64,000 nucleotides of DNA from JAPWJZ01 sp966211335 (GCA_966211335.1 CBIHNF010000001.1:620001-684000); one strand, 5' to 3'. Shown: positions 24,900 to 33,734, counted from the stretch's first letter. Notes: generated from the sequence alone by a model not told the origin. Numbers and translations are program-made.

Positions 24900-26267
24900 T
24901 TAGTCCAGCGAGAAGTCGTTACCAAAGCCCTTTTTCTTCGGCGGGAAGGGCGAATTATCGTTGCCCTTGTCGAGGTCGAAGGGGTTGCCGCGTTTCGGCG
25001 CTTTTTCGGCGATGAGTTCGCGCAGCGCGGTCAGGTTGCTGGTGAACAGCGTGTCGATTTCCGGCGCGCCGGTCTGGCCGATGACGGGCTTCAGCGTACG
25101 CTCCAGCATCGAGGAGACGGCGGCGATCTGGCGCAGGTTCTGCGCGAGGAAGATCGGCATGATCTCCTTCGGCACTTGCTGCTCCTGCATCATCTCTTCC
25201 ATCTTCTCGCCGGCAAGTTTCATCTGGCCGACGGAAACGGCGGCGTTGGCGACGACGATCTGGCGGAATTCTTCCGGCGCCTTCAGAATATCCTGCGGGC
25301 TGCGGACGCGGCGGATGCCGTTGTCCTTCAGGAGGTCAATCACATCCCAGTCGAGTTTCTTGCCGAGGAAGCCGAAATCATCGGGGCCCAGTTCGCGCAC
25401 GCCCACATCCAGCAGCGCGCCGGCGATGGAGAGCGGGTTCTTGGTGGCCGGCACGGTCGAAAGGGTTTGTGCCACTTCAATCGCCGCTTCGAAATCTTCG
25501 GGGTACACGCGGGAGTCGTTGATGAGGACGGAATAGGCCGCGCGGACTTTCGGGTCGTCCAGCAGCTTGGTTTCCTCGAAGGAGGGGTAGCGGAATTCAT
25601 TCTCGCCGCCCGGCAGGCCCATGCCCATCATGCCCATCTGCTGGTCAAGGCCGGCAGCGGAAAGCTTGTCCTTCAGGCGGTCGTTCGCCATGCGGAAGTC
25701 GACGAGCTTGTCGGTGAACATGCCTTCCAGCGTCGGGGAGGACGTCTGGTTGAGCAGCGATTCAGAAAGACGGTCGTAAATTTTGGTGTCCGGCATGGTC
25801 GGGATCATCAGCTGGCCGTTGGCGGGCGCATCGCCCATCATCAGCGAGTCGAGCTGCTGTTCGATCTGGCCCGACATGCGGGTGAAATCATCAAAGCTGG
25901 CGATCGAGCTTGCGAGGGTCAGCAGTTTAATGGGGTCGGATGCTTCGTTGATATAGGCAAAGCCCGTGCGCTGGTGCGTGCCGGCTTCTTTCACAAGGGC
26001 CACCATGTCGGCGCCGAATTGTTTTTCGACGACGCTGTAGGTTTCCGGCGGCATCACGTTGAGAAGGGCGAGCGACATCAGCTGCGGACCCTGGCCTGCG
26101 GTGTTCAACACCTGCGCGATGCGCACGGGGAAGGAGACCATCTCGTCGATGATCGCGGCCGGCACCGGCATGCCTTGCGTATCGGGGCGCTCGACGTTTT
26201 TATTGAAGGCGGTGAAGGCCTTGAAGACCATGACATCCTGCGGCAGGCCTGTTTCGCGGTATTCCAT
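24900..26267 (-). CDS. Tandem pseudo-HD-domain protein (paralog 1)
   Basis: Start ATG 26267 (MEYRETGLPQDVMVF), after GAGGAG; 455 residues. Two regions look like RelA/SpoT-type HD hydrolase domains without the catalytic His-Asp. Region 1 (residues 15-125) runs PVRIAQVLNTAGQG, LMSLALLNVMPPETY, FGADMVALVKEA, IKLLTLASSIASFDDF, with ALLN where ALLHD is expected. Region 2 (residues 250-340) has AIEVAQTLS, SIAGALLDVGVRELGPDDFG, LDWDVIDLL. The tail is Lys/Asp/Pro-rich. Fully alignable with the next gene upstream. Assignment to the HD superfamily is my inference from pattern. Confidence 0.72.
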   Translation of the reverse strand: MEYRETGLPQDVMVFKAFTAFNKNVERPDTQGMPVPAAIIDEMVSFPVRIAQVLNTAGQGPQLMSLALLNVMPPETYSVVEKQFGADMVALVKEAGTHQRTGFAYINEASDPIKLLTLASSIASFDDFTRMSGQIEQQLDSLMMGDAPANGQLMIPTMPDTKIYDRLSESLLNQTSSPTLEGMFTDKLVDFRMANDRLKDKLSAAGLDQQMGMMGMGLPGGENEFRYPSFEETKLLDDPKVRAAYSVLINDSRVYPEDFEAAIEVAQTLSTVPATKNPLSIAGALLDVGVRELGPDDFGFLGKKLDWDVIDLLKDNGIRRVRSPQDILKAPEEFRQIVVANAAVSVGQMKLAGEKMEEMMQEQQVPKEIMPIFLAQNLRQIAAVSSMLERTLKPVIGQTGAPEIDTLFTSNLTALRELIAEKAPKRGNPFDLDKGNDNSPFPPKKKGFGNDFSLD

Positions 26268-26364
26268 CTGTGTGACACTCCTCAAAAGGCGTTTAAATAG
26301 CTGGCCCATTAATTGGCCGCGGGCTTGATATGCCCGGCACTTCTTGTTCTTTGAAATGATATAA

Positions 26365-26394
26365 TTTCTAGCACCCGTCGCTTCGCTATGTCAA
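26365..26394 (-). promoter_or_regulatory. Promoter of the 24900-26267 gene
   Basis: Minus-strand TTGACA (26394-26389) and TAGAAA (26370-26365), 18-base spacer, in the 274-base gap between the two paralogs. The gap holds nothing else that I can see. Confidence 0.5.
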
Positions 26395-26541
26395 TATCAT
26401 TATGTGAATAAAATCAACGTGATTGCGCGTGATACTGCGGTCGTTTTTGCTTGTTGAATCAAAAGCTTGAGCGGCAGGCGCTAAAGCGTTCCCCGTCGCT
26501 GATAAAATGAATTATGCGCAAGCTTCGGGGGATTTAGAAAA

Positions 26542-27807
26542 TCAGAAGGTAAAGCTGCTGCCGGAGTCGGGTTTCGGCGGCGTCGGGGCTTTCGGTGCGG
26601 GCAGCGCCAGCATCGGCTTTTCCTTGTGCTTGCCGATAAACTCTTTCGCGGAATCCATGGTGAGGTCATACCAGGCGTTCAGCTCCGGCGTGTCGCTCAT
26701 GCTGCGCACGCGGGTCAGCGCTTCGTCCGCGCCCTTCACCATGTTTTCAAGACGCGTCACGGCGGCGAGCTTCAGCATCGGCGCCATGCTTTCGGGGATG
26801 AGGCCGATGGACAGGCTGGAAATAACTTTCTCGCCCGATTCAAGCAGCGCGCCGATGGCGACGACGGCATGGGCAATCGACATCTGCTGGAATTCCTGCG
26901 GCGCTGTCATCATGCCGCGGAGCGTTTGCGCGCCGCGCACGTTGTGATTTTCCAGCAGCTCCATCACATCCCAGTCGACGCGCTGCTGCAGGAAGGGCGT
27001 GTCGGCTTCCGTGCGGCGGCGCAGGCCGATATCTAGCAGCGCGCCCGCAATGGCGGTGGAGTTGACGGCAGGCTCCTCGCTCAGCATCGTCGCGGCTTCC
27101 AGCGCCTGCGCCACATCGGCGGCATCGGTATTGGAATGGTTGATGAGCGTGTAATAGGCTTCCTTCACCTTATCGTCCTGGCGCAGTTTTGAATCAGGGA
27201 AAGACGGGTGATCCGGCGCTTCCGGCTTTTCGCAGGCGTAGAACATCAGCCGTTCGTTGGCGGTCATCTGGTAGTGTTCCAGCTTCTCGATCAGCAGCCA
27301 GTCCAGCGGGCTGCTACCGGTGCTGCCATAGGCGGCCTTCACAACCTGCGCGCACATTTTTTCGTTGGGGAAGGGCGGCTCGTCAAAATTATTCGGGCGC
27401 AGGTTGGCGTTTTTAAAGCCCTGCACTTCGCTGTCCATGGCGGCAAGTGCGGCATCAAAATCTTCAATCGAGGCAATCGCGGCGGCGGTCGCCAGCAGTT
27501 TTACCTTGGGGCTGCTTTCTTCAACGTACGCAAAAGCCGTGCGCGCGTGCAGGTTGGCTTCCGTCAGAATTTCACCCGTCTCTTCGCCAAAGCGTTTCGC
27601 CATCAGGCCGTAGGTTTCGCGCGGCAGGTTGGAGAGGAGGGCGAGCGAAATCAATTCCGCATCCGGCCCGATGTTCTGGTGGATGACCTGTGCCATGCGG
27701 ATGCCGTGGTTTTCCAGCGGGCCGGCTTCGGTGTTTTTCGCATAGGCCATGAAGGCGCGATACACGGCGGGGTCGGGCGGCAAATTGGTATCGCGGAAAT
27801 CCATCAT
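26542..27807 (-). CDS. Tandem pseudo-HD-domain protein (paralog 2)
   Basis: 421 residues; ATG at 27807 or 27804. It is the diverged duplicate of the 24900 gene: MDFRDTNLPPDPAVYRAFMA, LISLALLSNLPRETYGLMAK, RTAFAYVEESSPKVKLLATA and later EAYYTLINHSNTDAADVAQA, TAIAGALLDIGLRRRTEADT, RVDWDVMELLENHNVRGAQT. Again no HD pair where the fold would place it. The C-terminus is Pro/Lys-rich and ends GSSFTF. No membrane or signal sequence. Confidence 0.72.
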   Translation of the reverse strand: MMDFRDTNLPPDPAVYRAFMAYAKNTEAGPLENHGIRMAQVIHQNIGPDAELISLALLSNLPRETYGLMAKRFGEETGEILTEANLHARTAFAYVEESSPKVKLLATAAAIASIEDFDAALAAMDSEVQGFKNANLRPNNFDEPPFPNEKMCAQVVKAAYGSTGSSPLDWLLIEKLEHYQMTANERLMFYACEKPEAPDHPSFPDSKLRQDDKVKEAYYTLINHSNTDAADVAQALEAATMLSEEPAVNSTAIAGALLDIGLRRRTEADTPFLQQRVDWDVMELLENHNVRGAQTLRGMMTAPQEFQQMSIAHAVVAIGALLESGEKVISSLSIGLIPESMAPMLKLAAVTRLENMVKGADEALTRVRSMSDTPELNAWYDLTMDSAKEFIGKHKEKPMLALPAPKAPTPPKPDSGSSFTF

Positions 27808-27857
27808 CGCTCAAGCGCTGTCCTGAAAAGTTAAAACCGGTTCTGTAAGGGTCGTTA

Positions 27858-27887
27858 TTTATACCACGGCAAAATTGATTATGTCAA
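27858..27887 (-). promoter_or_regulatory. Strong sigma-70-like promoter of the 26542-27807 gene
   Basis: Minus-strand TTGACA (27887-27882) and TATAAA (27863-27858) with an 18-base spacer, about 50 bases upstream of the start. The -35 continues as TTGACATAAT. Confidence 0.7.
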
Positions 27888-27900
27888 AACAAATACGGCC

Positions 27901-28752
27901 TCAATCCGCCGCCAGTTCGGCCGTATTTTGCCTTGTAAATTCAACCAGATCGCTGACCAGTCGTGTCATCTCGGCTTGGGTTTTGGCAAAGCCGGTGCTG
28001 TGGCTGCGGTTGGTTTCGTTCATATAGAGCCCCCGCCGAATCTCCAGCTGCAGGCTGTGCCAGCCGTCGGCCGGGCGGCCGTAGCGCTCCACAATCTCGA
28101 CGCCTTTGTACGGGCGGTTGATGGCGACGCGGTAGCCGCGGCTCCGCAGGCGCTGCGCGGCAAAGCGCGTAAAGGCGGCATCGCAGGTGGTGCCGTCGCG
28201 GTCGCCCAGCACAAAATCTGCCCCCGCGCCGCTGTTGCCCGGCATCGAATGGCAGTTGAGGTGGAAGACGGTGCCGAAAGTGGCGTAGGTGTTCGCCAGC
28301 AGATTTTCAAGGCTTTCGTGATAGGGCAGGTAGTAATTTTCAATGCGCGCGTTGATTTCCACCATGGTGAGCGCGCGGTCATACAAGGGCTCCGGCGTTG
28401 CCTGCCTGTGCACGCGGCGGATCAGGCCGAGGCCGAGGTTTGACCGCGCCGTGGGCCGCAAACCCGCATGCGGCTTATCCAATAACAGCGGGTCGATATC
28501 GTCAATCGCGCGGTTGACGTCGATATAGCAGCGCGGGAACAGGGCGGAGAGGAGCGGCACGCCAAGGCTTGGCGCATCGCTGAACAATTCATCCACAAAG
28601 GCGTCTTCGGTTTCGTCCAGCCAAGCTTTAGGGCAGGCGGCGTTGAAATCGGGCGGGTAAATATGGCCGCTATGGGGGCTGTCCAGCACCAGCGGCGCCG
28701 TTTGCACGGCGGGCTTTTGACATATCAGGACGTTTTCAATCTCATCCGCCAA
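27901..28752 (-). CDS. N-formylglutamate amidohydrolase
   Basis: 283 residues, TTG start preceded by AAAGGGA at 9 bases. Family blocks: PLVLDSPHSGHIYPPDF at the N-terminus, FVDELFSDAPSLGVPLLSAL, CYIDVNRAIDDIDP and TFGTVFHLNCHSMPG (metal His), then LQLEIRRGLYMNE. It hydrolyses N-formylglutamate or related N-acyl amino acids to glutamate. It faces argE divergently, 97 bases apart; a common role in acyl-amino-acid recycling is possible but unproven. Confidence 0.88.
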   Translation of the reverse strand: MADEIENVLICQKPAVQTAPLVLDSPHSGHIYPPDFNAACPKAWLDETEDAFVDELFSDAPSLGVPLLSALFPRCYIDVNRAIDDIDPLLLDKPHAGLRPTARSNLGLGLIRRVHRQATPEPLYDRALTMVEINARIENYYLPYHESLENLLANTYATFGTVFHLNCHSMPGNSGAGADFVLGDRDGTTCDAAFTRFAAQRLRSRGYRVAINRPYKGVEIVERYGRPADGWHSLQLEIRRGLYMNETNRSHSTGFAKTQAEMTRLVSDLVEFTRQNTAELAAD

Positions 28753-28849
28753 ACCGCGTTTATCCCTTTAAACACGCCCGAAAAAGGCCTAATTTGCATG
28801 GTGACCGATTATAGCAGAAATCGCGCCAACGACGGAGAAATAACATCCC

Positions 28850-30019
28850 ATGACCAAAGCCGTTTTCACCTCGCAGGAAATGCTGGCCAAGCTCGTCAGC
28901 TTCGACACGACCTCCGTCAAAACCAACCTCGAACTCATCCGCTGGGTGCAGGATTATCTGGAAGGCTACGGCGTTAAATCGGAACTCATTTACGACGAGA
29001 CGAAAAACAAGGCAAACCTTCACGCCATCATCGGCCCCGCCGATAAAGCAGGCGTCGTCCTCTCCGGCCATACCGATGTGGTGCCGGTCGAGGGCCAGGC
29101 GTGGGACAGTGACCCGTTCAAGCTGCGCGACCAGAACGACATGCTGTTTGCCCGCGGCACCTGCGACATGAAAGGCTTTATCGCCGTCGCGCTTTCAAAG
29201 GTGCCGGAGATGGTGAAGAAGCCGCTGCTCTCCCCCGTTCATTTCGCGCTGTCCTATGATGAAGAGCTCGGCTGCCTCGGCGCGCATAGCCTTGCGGAAC
29301 ATATCGTCAAAGCGCCGGTGAAGCCGAAGCTCTGCATCGTCGGCGAGCCGACATCGATGAAAACAATCACCGGCCATAAAGGCATCTGCGATCTCGACTG
29401 CCGCGTGCATGGCAAGGAATCGCACTCCTCCCTCGCACCCTATGCCGTCAACGCCGTCGAATACGCCGCGGAGCTGATCAGCTACGTCAAGTCTGTCGCG
29501 CGCCGCATGGCGAGCGAAGGCCCTTTCAACAAGGCCTTTGACCCGCCCTTCACGACGCTGCACACCGGTATCGTCAAAGGCGGCACCGCGCTGAATATTG
29601 TGCCGAACCTTTGCGAATTCTCCTTCGAAATCCGCAATATTCCGGAAGTGAATTCCGAAGAACTGGTGGAAGAAATTCGCCAGTACGCCTTCAAAAACCT
29701 CGAACCCCGCATGAAGGATATTGATCCGAAATCCGGCTTCGAATTCAAATACACCGCCGGCGTCCACAGCTTCGACATCGCCAACGACGACCCCATGGTG
29801 GATATGGTGCTGCAGCTCTCCGGCGCCAACTCGACCGAGAAGGTCAGCTTCGCGACCGAAGCCGGCATCTTCCAGAACAAGGGTATCCCCACCGTCGTCT
29901 GCGGCCCCGGCTCCATCGCGCAAGCGCACAAGCCCAACGAATTCGTCGCCAAGGAACAGATGGTGAAGTGCGAAAACTTCCTCGACCGCCTTGTCGACAA
30001 GCTGCGTCAGGCGGCGTGA
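28850..30019 (+). CDS. argE: Acetylornithine deacetylase
   Basis: 389 residues of the M20 ArgE/DapE family. Zinc-site motifs in order: SGHTDVVPVEG, ARGTCDMKGF, YDEELGCLGA (catalytic Glu), GEPTSMK, and the C-terminal CGPGSIAQAHKPNEFV. The CDMKG and GPG-IAQAHK-NE forms favour ArgE over DapE. It removes acetyl from N-acetylornithine in arginine synthesis. Ribosome site GGAGAAATAAC. Its TGA overlaps a GTG start for the next gene. Confidence 0.9.
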   Translation: MTKAVFTSQEMLAKLVSFDTTSVKTNLELIRWVQDYLEGYGVKSELIYDETKNKANLHAIIGPADKAGVVLSGHTDVVPVEGQAWDSDPFKLRDQNDMLFARGTCDMKGFIAVALSKVPEMVKKPLLSPVHFALSYDEELGCLGAHSLAEHIVKAPVKPKLCIVGEPTSMKTITGHKGICDLDCRVHGKESHSSLAPYAVNAVEYAAELISYVKSVARRMASEGPFNKAFDPPFTTLHTGIVKGGTALNIVPNLCEFSFEIRNIPEVNSEELVEEIRQYAFKNLEPRMKDIDPKSGFEFKYTAGVHSFDIANDDPMVDMVLQLSGANSTEKVSFATEAGIFQNKGIPTVVCGPGSIAQAHKPNEFVAKEQMVKCENFLDRLVDKLRQAA

Positions 30020-30450
30020 CGATAACGCCTAAGTATTTGTTTTTAATTCTGCTCGGGGTTGTAGCCCTTTGCGGCGCGACATCCTACGTGAGTATCTATA
30101 TCCACGATAGCAGGCACCGGATTATCAAGACGGAAGATTACTTCTGTACGTCTAAGGGCCTTCACAGCTACTCGCACGAACTGGAACAAAATTTTCAGAC
30201 TGGGGCGAGTTTGGATTTTTTTGAAAGCGTGATGGAGCAGTCGGGTTTCGAGAAAGACAATTCTGTTTTCCGTGGCAACATTTTTAACAGTAAGCATGCT
30301 GTCGGCGCAGTTTATTATACAAAAAACTGCAGCTGCGCCGCCGCAGCCCACCCCCTTTCGGTATCGGCATTAATGATAATAGGTGCTGAATACGATTCCG
30401 AGCGGAGGATAGTCTCCATTAATCAGAACTTCCGGGCTTATGATTGGTAA
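30016..30450 (+). CDS. Membrane-anchored orphan protein
   Basis: 144 residues from GTG 30016, which overlaps the argE stop (GTGA). One N-terminal membrane helix (YLFLILLGVVALCGATSYVS), then a presumably periplasmic domain with three cysteines (DYFCTS, KNCSCAAAA). The base composition is visibly richer in A+T than in argE, which suggests acquisition by transfer. A stem of GGGCTTAT with ATAAGCCC spans its stop codon (30434-30457). No family recognised. Confidence 0.62.
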   Translation: MTITPKYLFLILLGVVALCGATSYVSIYIHDSRHRIIKTEDYFCTSKGLHSYSHELEQNFQTGASLDFFESVMEQSGFEKDNSVFRGNIFNSKHAVGAVYYTKNCSCAAAAHPLSVSALMIIGAEYDSERRIVSINQNFRAYDW

Positions 30451-30478
30451 TAAGCCCTACTGATGTGGATTAAACGCG

Positions 30479-30519
30479 CGGTTTTCCGCCTTGAAAACCG
30501 AAACACTTGCTTTTATATC
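30479..30519 (+). promoter_or_regulatory. Promoter with overlapping inverted repeat
   Basis: TTGAAA (30491-30496) and TATATC (30514-30519), 17-base spacer, 66 bases before the 30585 gene. A perfect 8-base inverted repeat (CGGTTTTC at 30479-30486, GAAAACCG at 30493-30500) covers the -35, the place a repressor would bind. Confidence 0.55.
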
Positions 30520-30584
30520 AACAGCCTAATACCATTTGCCGAGAATCTCCGGCCGCTATTTCTGGAAAAGATAAGGGTGTAAGC

Positions 30585-31208
30585 ATGTTTGAGCAGTACA
30601 GTTGGCAAAAAGTGCAGGGCGCGCAGCTCGAGCCGTTCCTGAAACTCGTCAACCCCATTCAGGGCAAGCACACTGCCAATGCCAACACCGGCACCGCCGC
30701 CTGGTGCCAGCTGCCGTTCTATTCCTCCATCGGCCTCGTCCGCGTCGATGATACCGCCTGGGCGCCCAACACCGGCCCCTTCTGGTTCCTCGCAAAACAG
30801 GGCCGCATGTTCCTGCTCGATGGTTCCTCGGCGCCCATCCACGACGCGAATGAAGCCGACCCGATTAAAATTTCCGAAGCTAACAGCCTCGATTATCTCC
30901 GCTTCTTCTGCTACTTCGTCCACGGCGATGAAGGCCCCTTCCTGATCGTGGAGAACATCGACCATCCGGCGCTCGACAAATCGAAGCTCGATGATTCTAC
31001 CCGCAAGGTGATCGAGGGCGCGATCCGCCCCGCGACCTTCGAGGGCAAGACGCCGGAAGGCGCCTATGAAGCCTCCGCCATGGTCCTCTACGGCAACGCG
31101 CTGTTCTCCGCGCGTTTCTCCATGACGGAAAACGGCATGATCGAAATGATCGACGACGAACCCGTCGCCGCCGATCTGCCCGTTAAAAAGGTCAAGCCGA
31201 ACTACTAA
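30585..31208 (+). CDS. Hypothetical protein
   Basis: 207 residues from ATG 30585 (MFEQYSWQKVQG); an earlier in-frame ATG at 30507 lies in the promoter region. Rich in aromatics, with no membrane span. Visible blocks: WCQLPFYSSIGLVRVDDTAW, FWFLAKQGRMFLLDGSSAPI, FFCYFVHGDEGPFLIVENID. Fold looks alpha/beta. Family not recognised. Its stop overlaps the convergent metallopeptidase-like gene by 4 bases. Confidence 0.7.
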   Translation: MFEQYSWQKVQGAQLEPFLKLVNPIQGKHTANANTGTAAWCQLPFYSSIGLVRVDDTAWAPNTGPFWFLAKQGRMFLLDGSSAPIHDANEADPIKISEANSLDYLRFFCYFVHGDEGPFLIVENIDHPALDKSKLDDSTRKVIEGAIRPATFEGKTPEGAYEASAMVLYGNALFSARFSMTENGMIEMIDDEPVAADLPVKKVKPNY

Positions 31209-31873
31209 ATCTTCAAGGTTTTCTGCGACACGCTGCGCGCCTGCTGCAATTGCAGCCGCGTGATTTTCGCTTGCGGGAATTGTTCTTCCACGACTTTGAT
31301 CAGCATCGTGTCGCGCGCGGCATTTTCGGGCTTCGCCATTTTTTCGCCGTCCTTGTGCAGCCAGCGCATGGCGTAGTCCTCCAGAATATCGCCCTGCTGC
31401 TCCGTGCCGAAGTCGCCGAATTTTGACTCCGGTTGCAGCGTATAGGCGTATTGGCGGAAATTTTTGAAGCTGACTTTCAAATGCTGGTTCTGCCAGGTAT
31501 GCACGACTTCATGCAGGAAAATGCCGAAGCGCTTGATGCTGTCGGTGCTGAAATCGCTTGAGCGTACCGTGGGCCCGAAGAAATCGATATGGTTCGTGAA
31601 GGGCATCACCGTGCCGCGCTTTTGTTTCATGACATGGGTGAAATCATCCGCATCTTTAAAATGCTTGCGCAGTTTTGACGCATCCAGCTGGTCACCGAAA
31701 ATGCTTTGCACCAGCTGCGTCTCGCCCTTGGTCAGCGGCTCTCCGCGGCCGGTGTAGAACGCGCCGATATAAGCGGTATATGCGAGGGCGATGCCGACAA
31801 CCGTCTTCCCCGCCGCTTTTGCAAAGCGGACAGCCAATGAAGATCTTTTCGGCATCCCGTTCGATGTCGCCAT
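31205..31873 (-). CDS. Vgr-related metallopeptidase-like protein
   Basis: 222 residues. An N-terminal hydrophobic segment (TVVGIALAYTAYIGAFYTG) is followed by LTKGETQLVQSIFGDQLDAS, a zinc-protease HExxH motif in FLHEVVHTWQNQ about residue 120, and a downstream EQQGDILEDYAMRW. The order and spacing match what I know as the alphaproteobacterial Vgr-related family (HEMTHVWQ then EQQA). No type VI genes are in this window, so the vgr link is by name only. It has a separate promoter region with TTATCT near 31907. Confidence 0.65.
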   Translation of the reverse strand: MATSNGMPKRSSLAVRFAKAAGKTVVGIALAYTAYIGAFYTGRGEPLTKGETQLVQSIFGDQLDASKLRKHFKDADDFTHVMKQKRGTVMPFTNHIDFFGPTVRSSDFSTDSIKRFGIFLHEVVHTWQNQHLKVSFKNFRQYAYTLQPESKFGDFGTEQQGDILEDYAMRWLHKDGEKMAKPENAARDTMLIKVVEEQFPQAKITRLQLQQARSVSQKTLKI

Positions 31874-31969
31874 GGCGGCCTTAAAGATTCGGTTGTTTTG
31901 ATACGCAAGATAATACCATTATGTTTCCATAAAGCAAAACAAAATAAGCAATCTGGGGTAAAAAGGGGG

Positions 31970-32740
31970 TTACGCCGGCCGGAAGCGGACGGGGCTGCGG
32001 AAAACCGTGATATCGCGCTTGGTTACGGCGATGGTCGCGGCAATTTTCTGCATCTCGAGCAGCTCCTGCTTTTCGCGCAAGGCTTCCCGCGCCGCGACCG
32101 CCTGTTCCAGCAGGGCGATGATTTTGTCTTTCTGCAGATATTCGTTGCCAGCAGCAAACTGCAGGGCGGTATGGCCGTTTTTATCGTCCAGCATCACATC
32201 CGCCCCCGCCGCCAGCAGCCGCGCCACGGGTTCTGCAGACAGGCTGCTGCGTGCGGCGCGCATCAGCGCCGTGAACCCGTCGCCATCCCGTGCGTCAATG
32301 TCGGGTGTTTTGCGCAGCAAAAGCTGCAGTTTCTCGTCGTCCGTTGCTGCATAATGCAAGGGGGTGCAGCCGAATGCGTCTTTTATGCTTAAATCCGCAT
32401 CGCCATCCAGCAGCGCCTCGACGCTGAATTTATTGCCGTGCTCGCAGGCAAGGTGCAACGCGGTTTTGCCGGTGTTCTTGAAGCCGCCCTTCACGGCCAC
32501 ATTCACATCCGCCCCTTTCTCCACCAGGCGGCGCACCACATCGGGCTGCATCGCCTGCACAGCCATCATCAGCAGCGTCTCGCCGTTCTTGTCACGCCAG
32601 CCGTGCTTCACGCCCTTCTCAATCTCGGCCAGCACGGCTTCCGTGTTGATGGGCCCGAGGATCAGCGGAAAGCTCAAGCGCCATGCCGCCATTTCCGTGC
32701 GGCGCGTTGTTTGAGAAAAGATGCTGCGGAGCGTGAACAT
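31970..32740 (-). CDS. Ankyrin-repeat protein
   Basis: 256 residues with five to six consecutive ankyrin repeats (ETLLMMAVQAMQPDVVRRLV, KTALHLACEHGNKFSVEALL, CTPLHYAATDDEKLQLLLRK, FTALMRAARSSLSAEPVARL, HTALQFAAGNEYLQKDKIIA), then a helical cap rich in Glu and Lys. More regular than the members of the 2.4-9.6 kb island and without their C-terminal domain. Stands alone on its strand. Confidence 0.85.
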   Translation of the reverse strand: MFTLRSIFSQTTRRTEMAAWRLSFPLILGPINTEAVLAEIEKGVKHGWRDKNGETLLMMAVQAMQPDVVRRLVEKGADVNVAVKGGFKNTGKTALHLACEHGNKFSVEALLDGDADLSIKDAFGCTPLHYAATDDEKLQLLLRKTPDIDARDGDGFTALMRAARSSLSAEPVARLLAAGADVMLDDKNGHTALQFAAGNEYLQKDKIIALLEQAVAAREALREKQELLEMQKIAATIAVTKRDITVFRSPVRFRPA

Positions 32741-32775
32741 GGAAGCTTTCAGGGCTGCGGGGAATCGGGAATCCG

Positions 32776-32805
32776 ACCATACAGATTTATAGACCTTTAT
32801 GTCAA
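32776..32805 (-). promoter_or_regulatory. Promoter of the 31970-32740 ankyrin gene
   Basis: Minus-strand TTGACA (32805-32800) and TATGGT (32781-32776), 18-base spacer, 35 bases upstream of the start. The same TTGACATAA -35 context as other accessory genes. Confidence 0.55.
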
Positions 32806-33021
32806 TTCATCCCGTTTTGTACCGCTTAAGCCTCGGAAATGTTGACAGAATCTTTCATTTTGGGTGGTTTTCGCGTCTTTAGGCTTCAAAAATACCACTT
32901 AGCAGGGGCATTAACCTTTTATTCATTTGATTTTTAAGGTTTTTCTTGACGGATTGCCGCAAATTGGTGATGCTTGAGCTATCACCACCACCATTGATGA
33001 ATCAGGGAATTCAGGCGCGCC

Positions 33022-33333
33022 ATGACAAAATCAGAATTGATCCTCAAACTCGCCGAACTGAACCCGCATCTCTACCAGAGCCATGCGGAGCAGATCGTGG
33101 ACACGATTTTTGAAGAGATTACGAAAGCCCTGGCTTCCGGCGCGCGCGTCGAGCTGCGCGGTTTTGGCGCATTCTCCGTGAAATCCCGCAAGGCCCGCAT
33201 GGGCCGCAACCCGCGCACCGGCGAAACTGTGAAGGTCGACGACAAGCGCGTGCCCTTCTTCAAAATCGGCAAAAAAATGCACGAGCGCCTGAACGGCATC
33301 GTCTCCGATGAAGAAGATGACATGAAGGACTAA
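33022..33333 (+). CDS. ihfB: Integration host factor, beta subunit
   Basis: 103 residues of the HU/IHF fold. MTKSELILKLAE start, VDTIFEEITKALASGARVEL helix pair, the beta-arm GFGAFSVKSRKARMGRNPRTGE with the DNA-intercalating Pro in RNPRTGE, and an acidic tail DEEDDMKD. IHF bends DNA and helps sigma-54 promoters, which this organism uses for flagella (inference). A weak -35/-10 pair (TTGACG at 32946, GATGCT at 32969) precedes it. Confidence 0.93.
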   Translation: MTKSELILKLAELNPHLYQSHAEQIVDTIFEEITKALASGARVELRGFGAFSVKSRKARMGRNPRTGETVKVDDKRVPFFKIGKKMHERLNGIVSDEEDDMKD

Positions 33334-33371
33334 GCGTCTTTCTCCCCCCGAATCTCCTGTAGGGGAATAAC

Positions 33372-33713
33372 ATGAAATACCTCACGCTTCTCATCACTGT
33401 GCCGCTCACCATCTTCGCCGTGCTATTTGCGGTCTCGAATGGTGCATCCGTGCAACTCACCCTCTGGCCCTTTGAATTCAAACAGGAATTGCCCGTTAAC
33501 GTTTTGGCTTTGGGCTTTTTGATGGCGGGTTTTTTCCTCGGCGCACTTTTTGTGTGGATTCTTAATCAGAAAATGCGCTTTAAATACTGGCAGGAAACCC
33601 GCAAGTCCCAGCGCCTCGAGAAGGAACTCGAAGCGCTCCACGCCAGCCCCACGGTGACGCCGCAAGAAAATGGCGCACCGATCTCCGGTCCCGCGTTGCT
33701 TGCTTCAAAGTAA
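33372..33713 (+). CDS. lapA: LapA-domain inner-membrane protein
   Basis: 113 residues: two membrane helices (LLITVPLTIFAVLFAVSNGA, NVLALGFLMAGFFLGALFVW) and a cytosolic coiled-coil tail (RKSQRLEKELEALHASP), the LapA/DUF1049 layout linked in enterics to lipopolysaccharide assembly control. ihfB followed by lapA is also a common order in alphaproteobacteria. Confidence 0.82.
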   Translation: MKYLTLLITVPLTIFAVLFAVSNGASVQLTLWPFEFKQELPVNVLALGFLMAGFFLGALFVWILNQKMRFKYWQETRKSQRLEKELEALHASPTVTPQENGAPISGPALLASK

Positions 33714-33734
33714 TATTGGGAATGAGATAGCACC

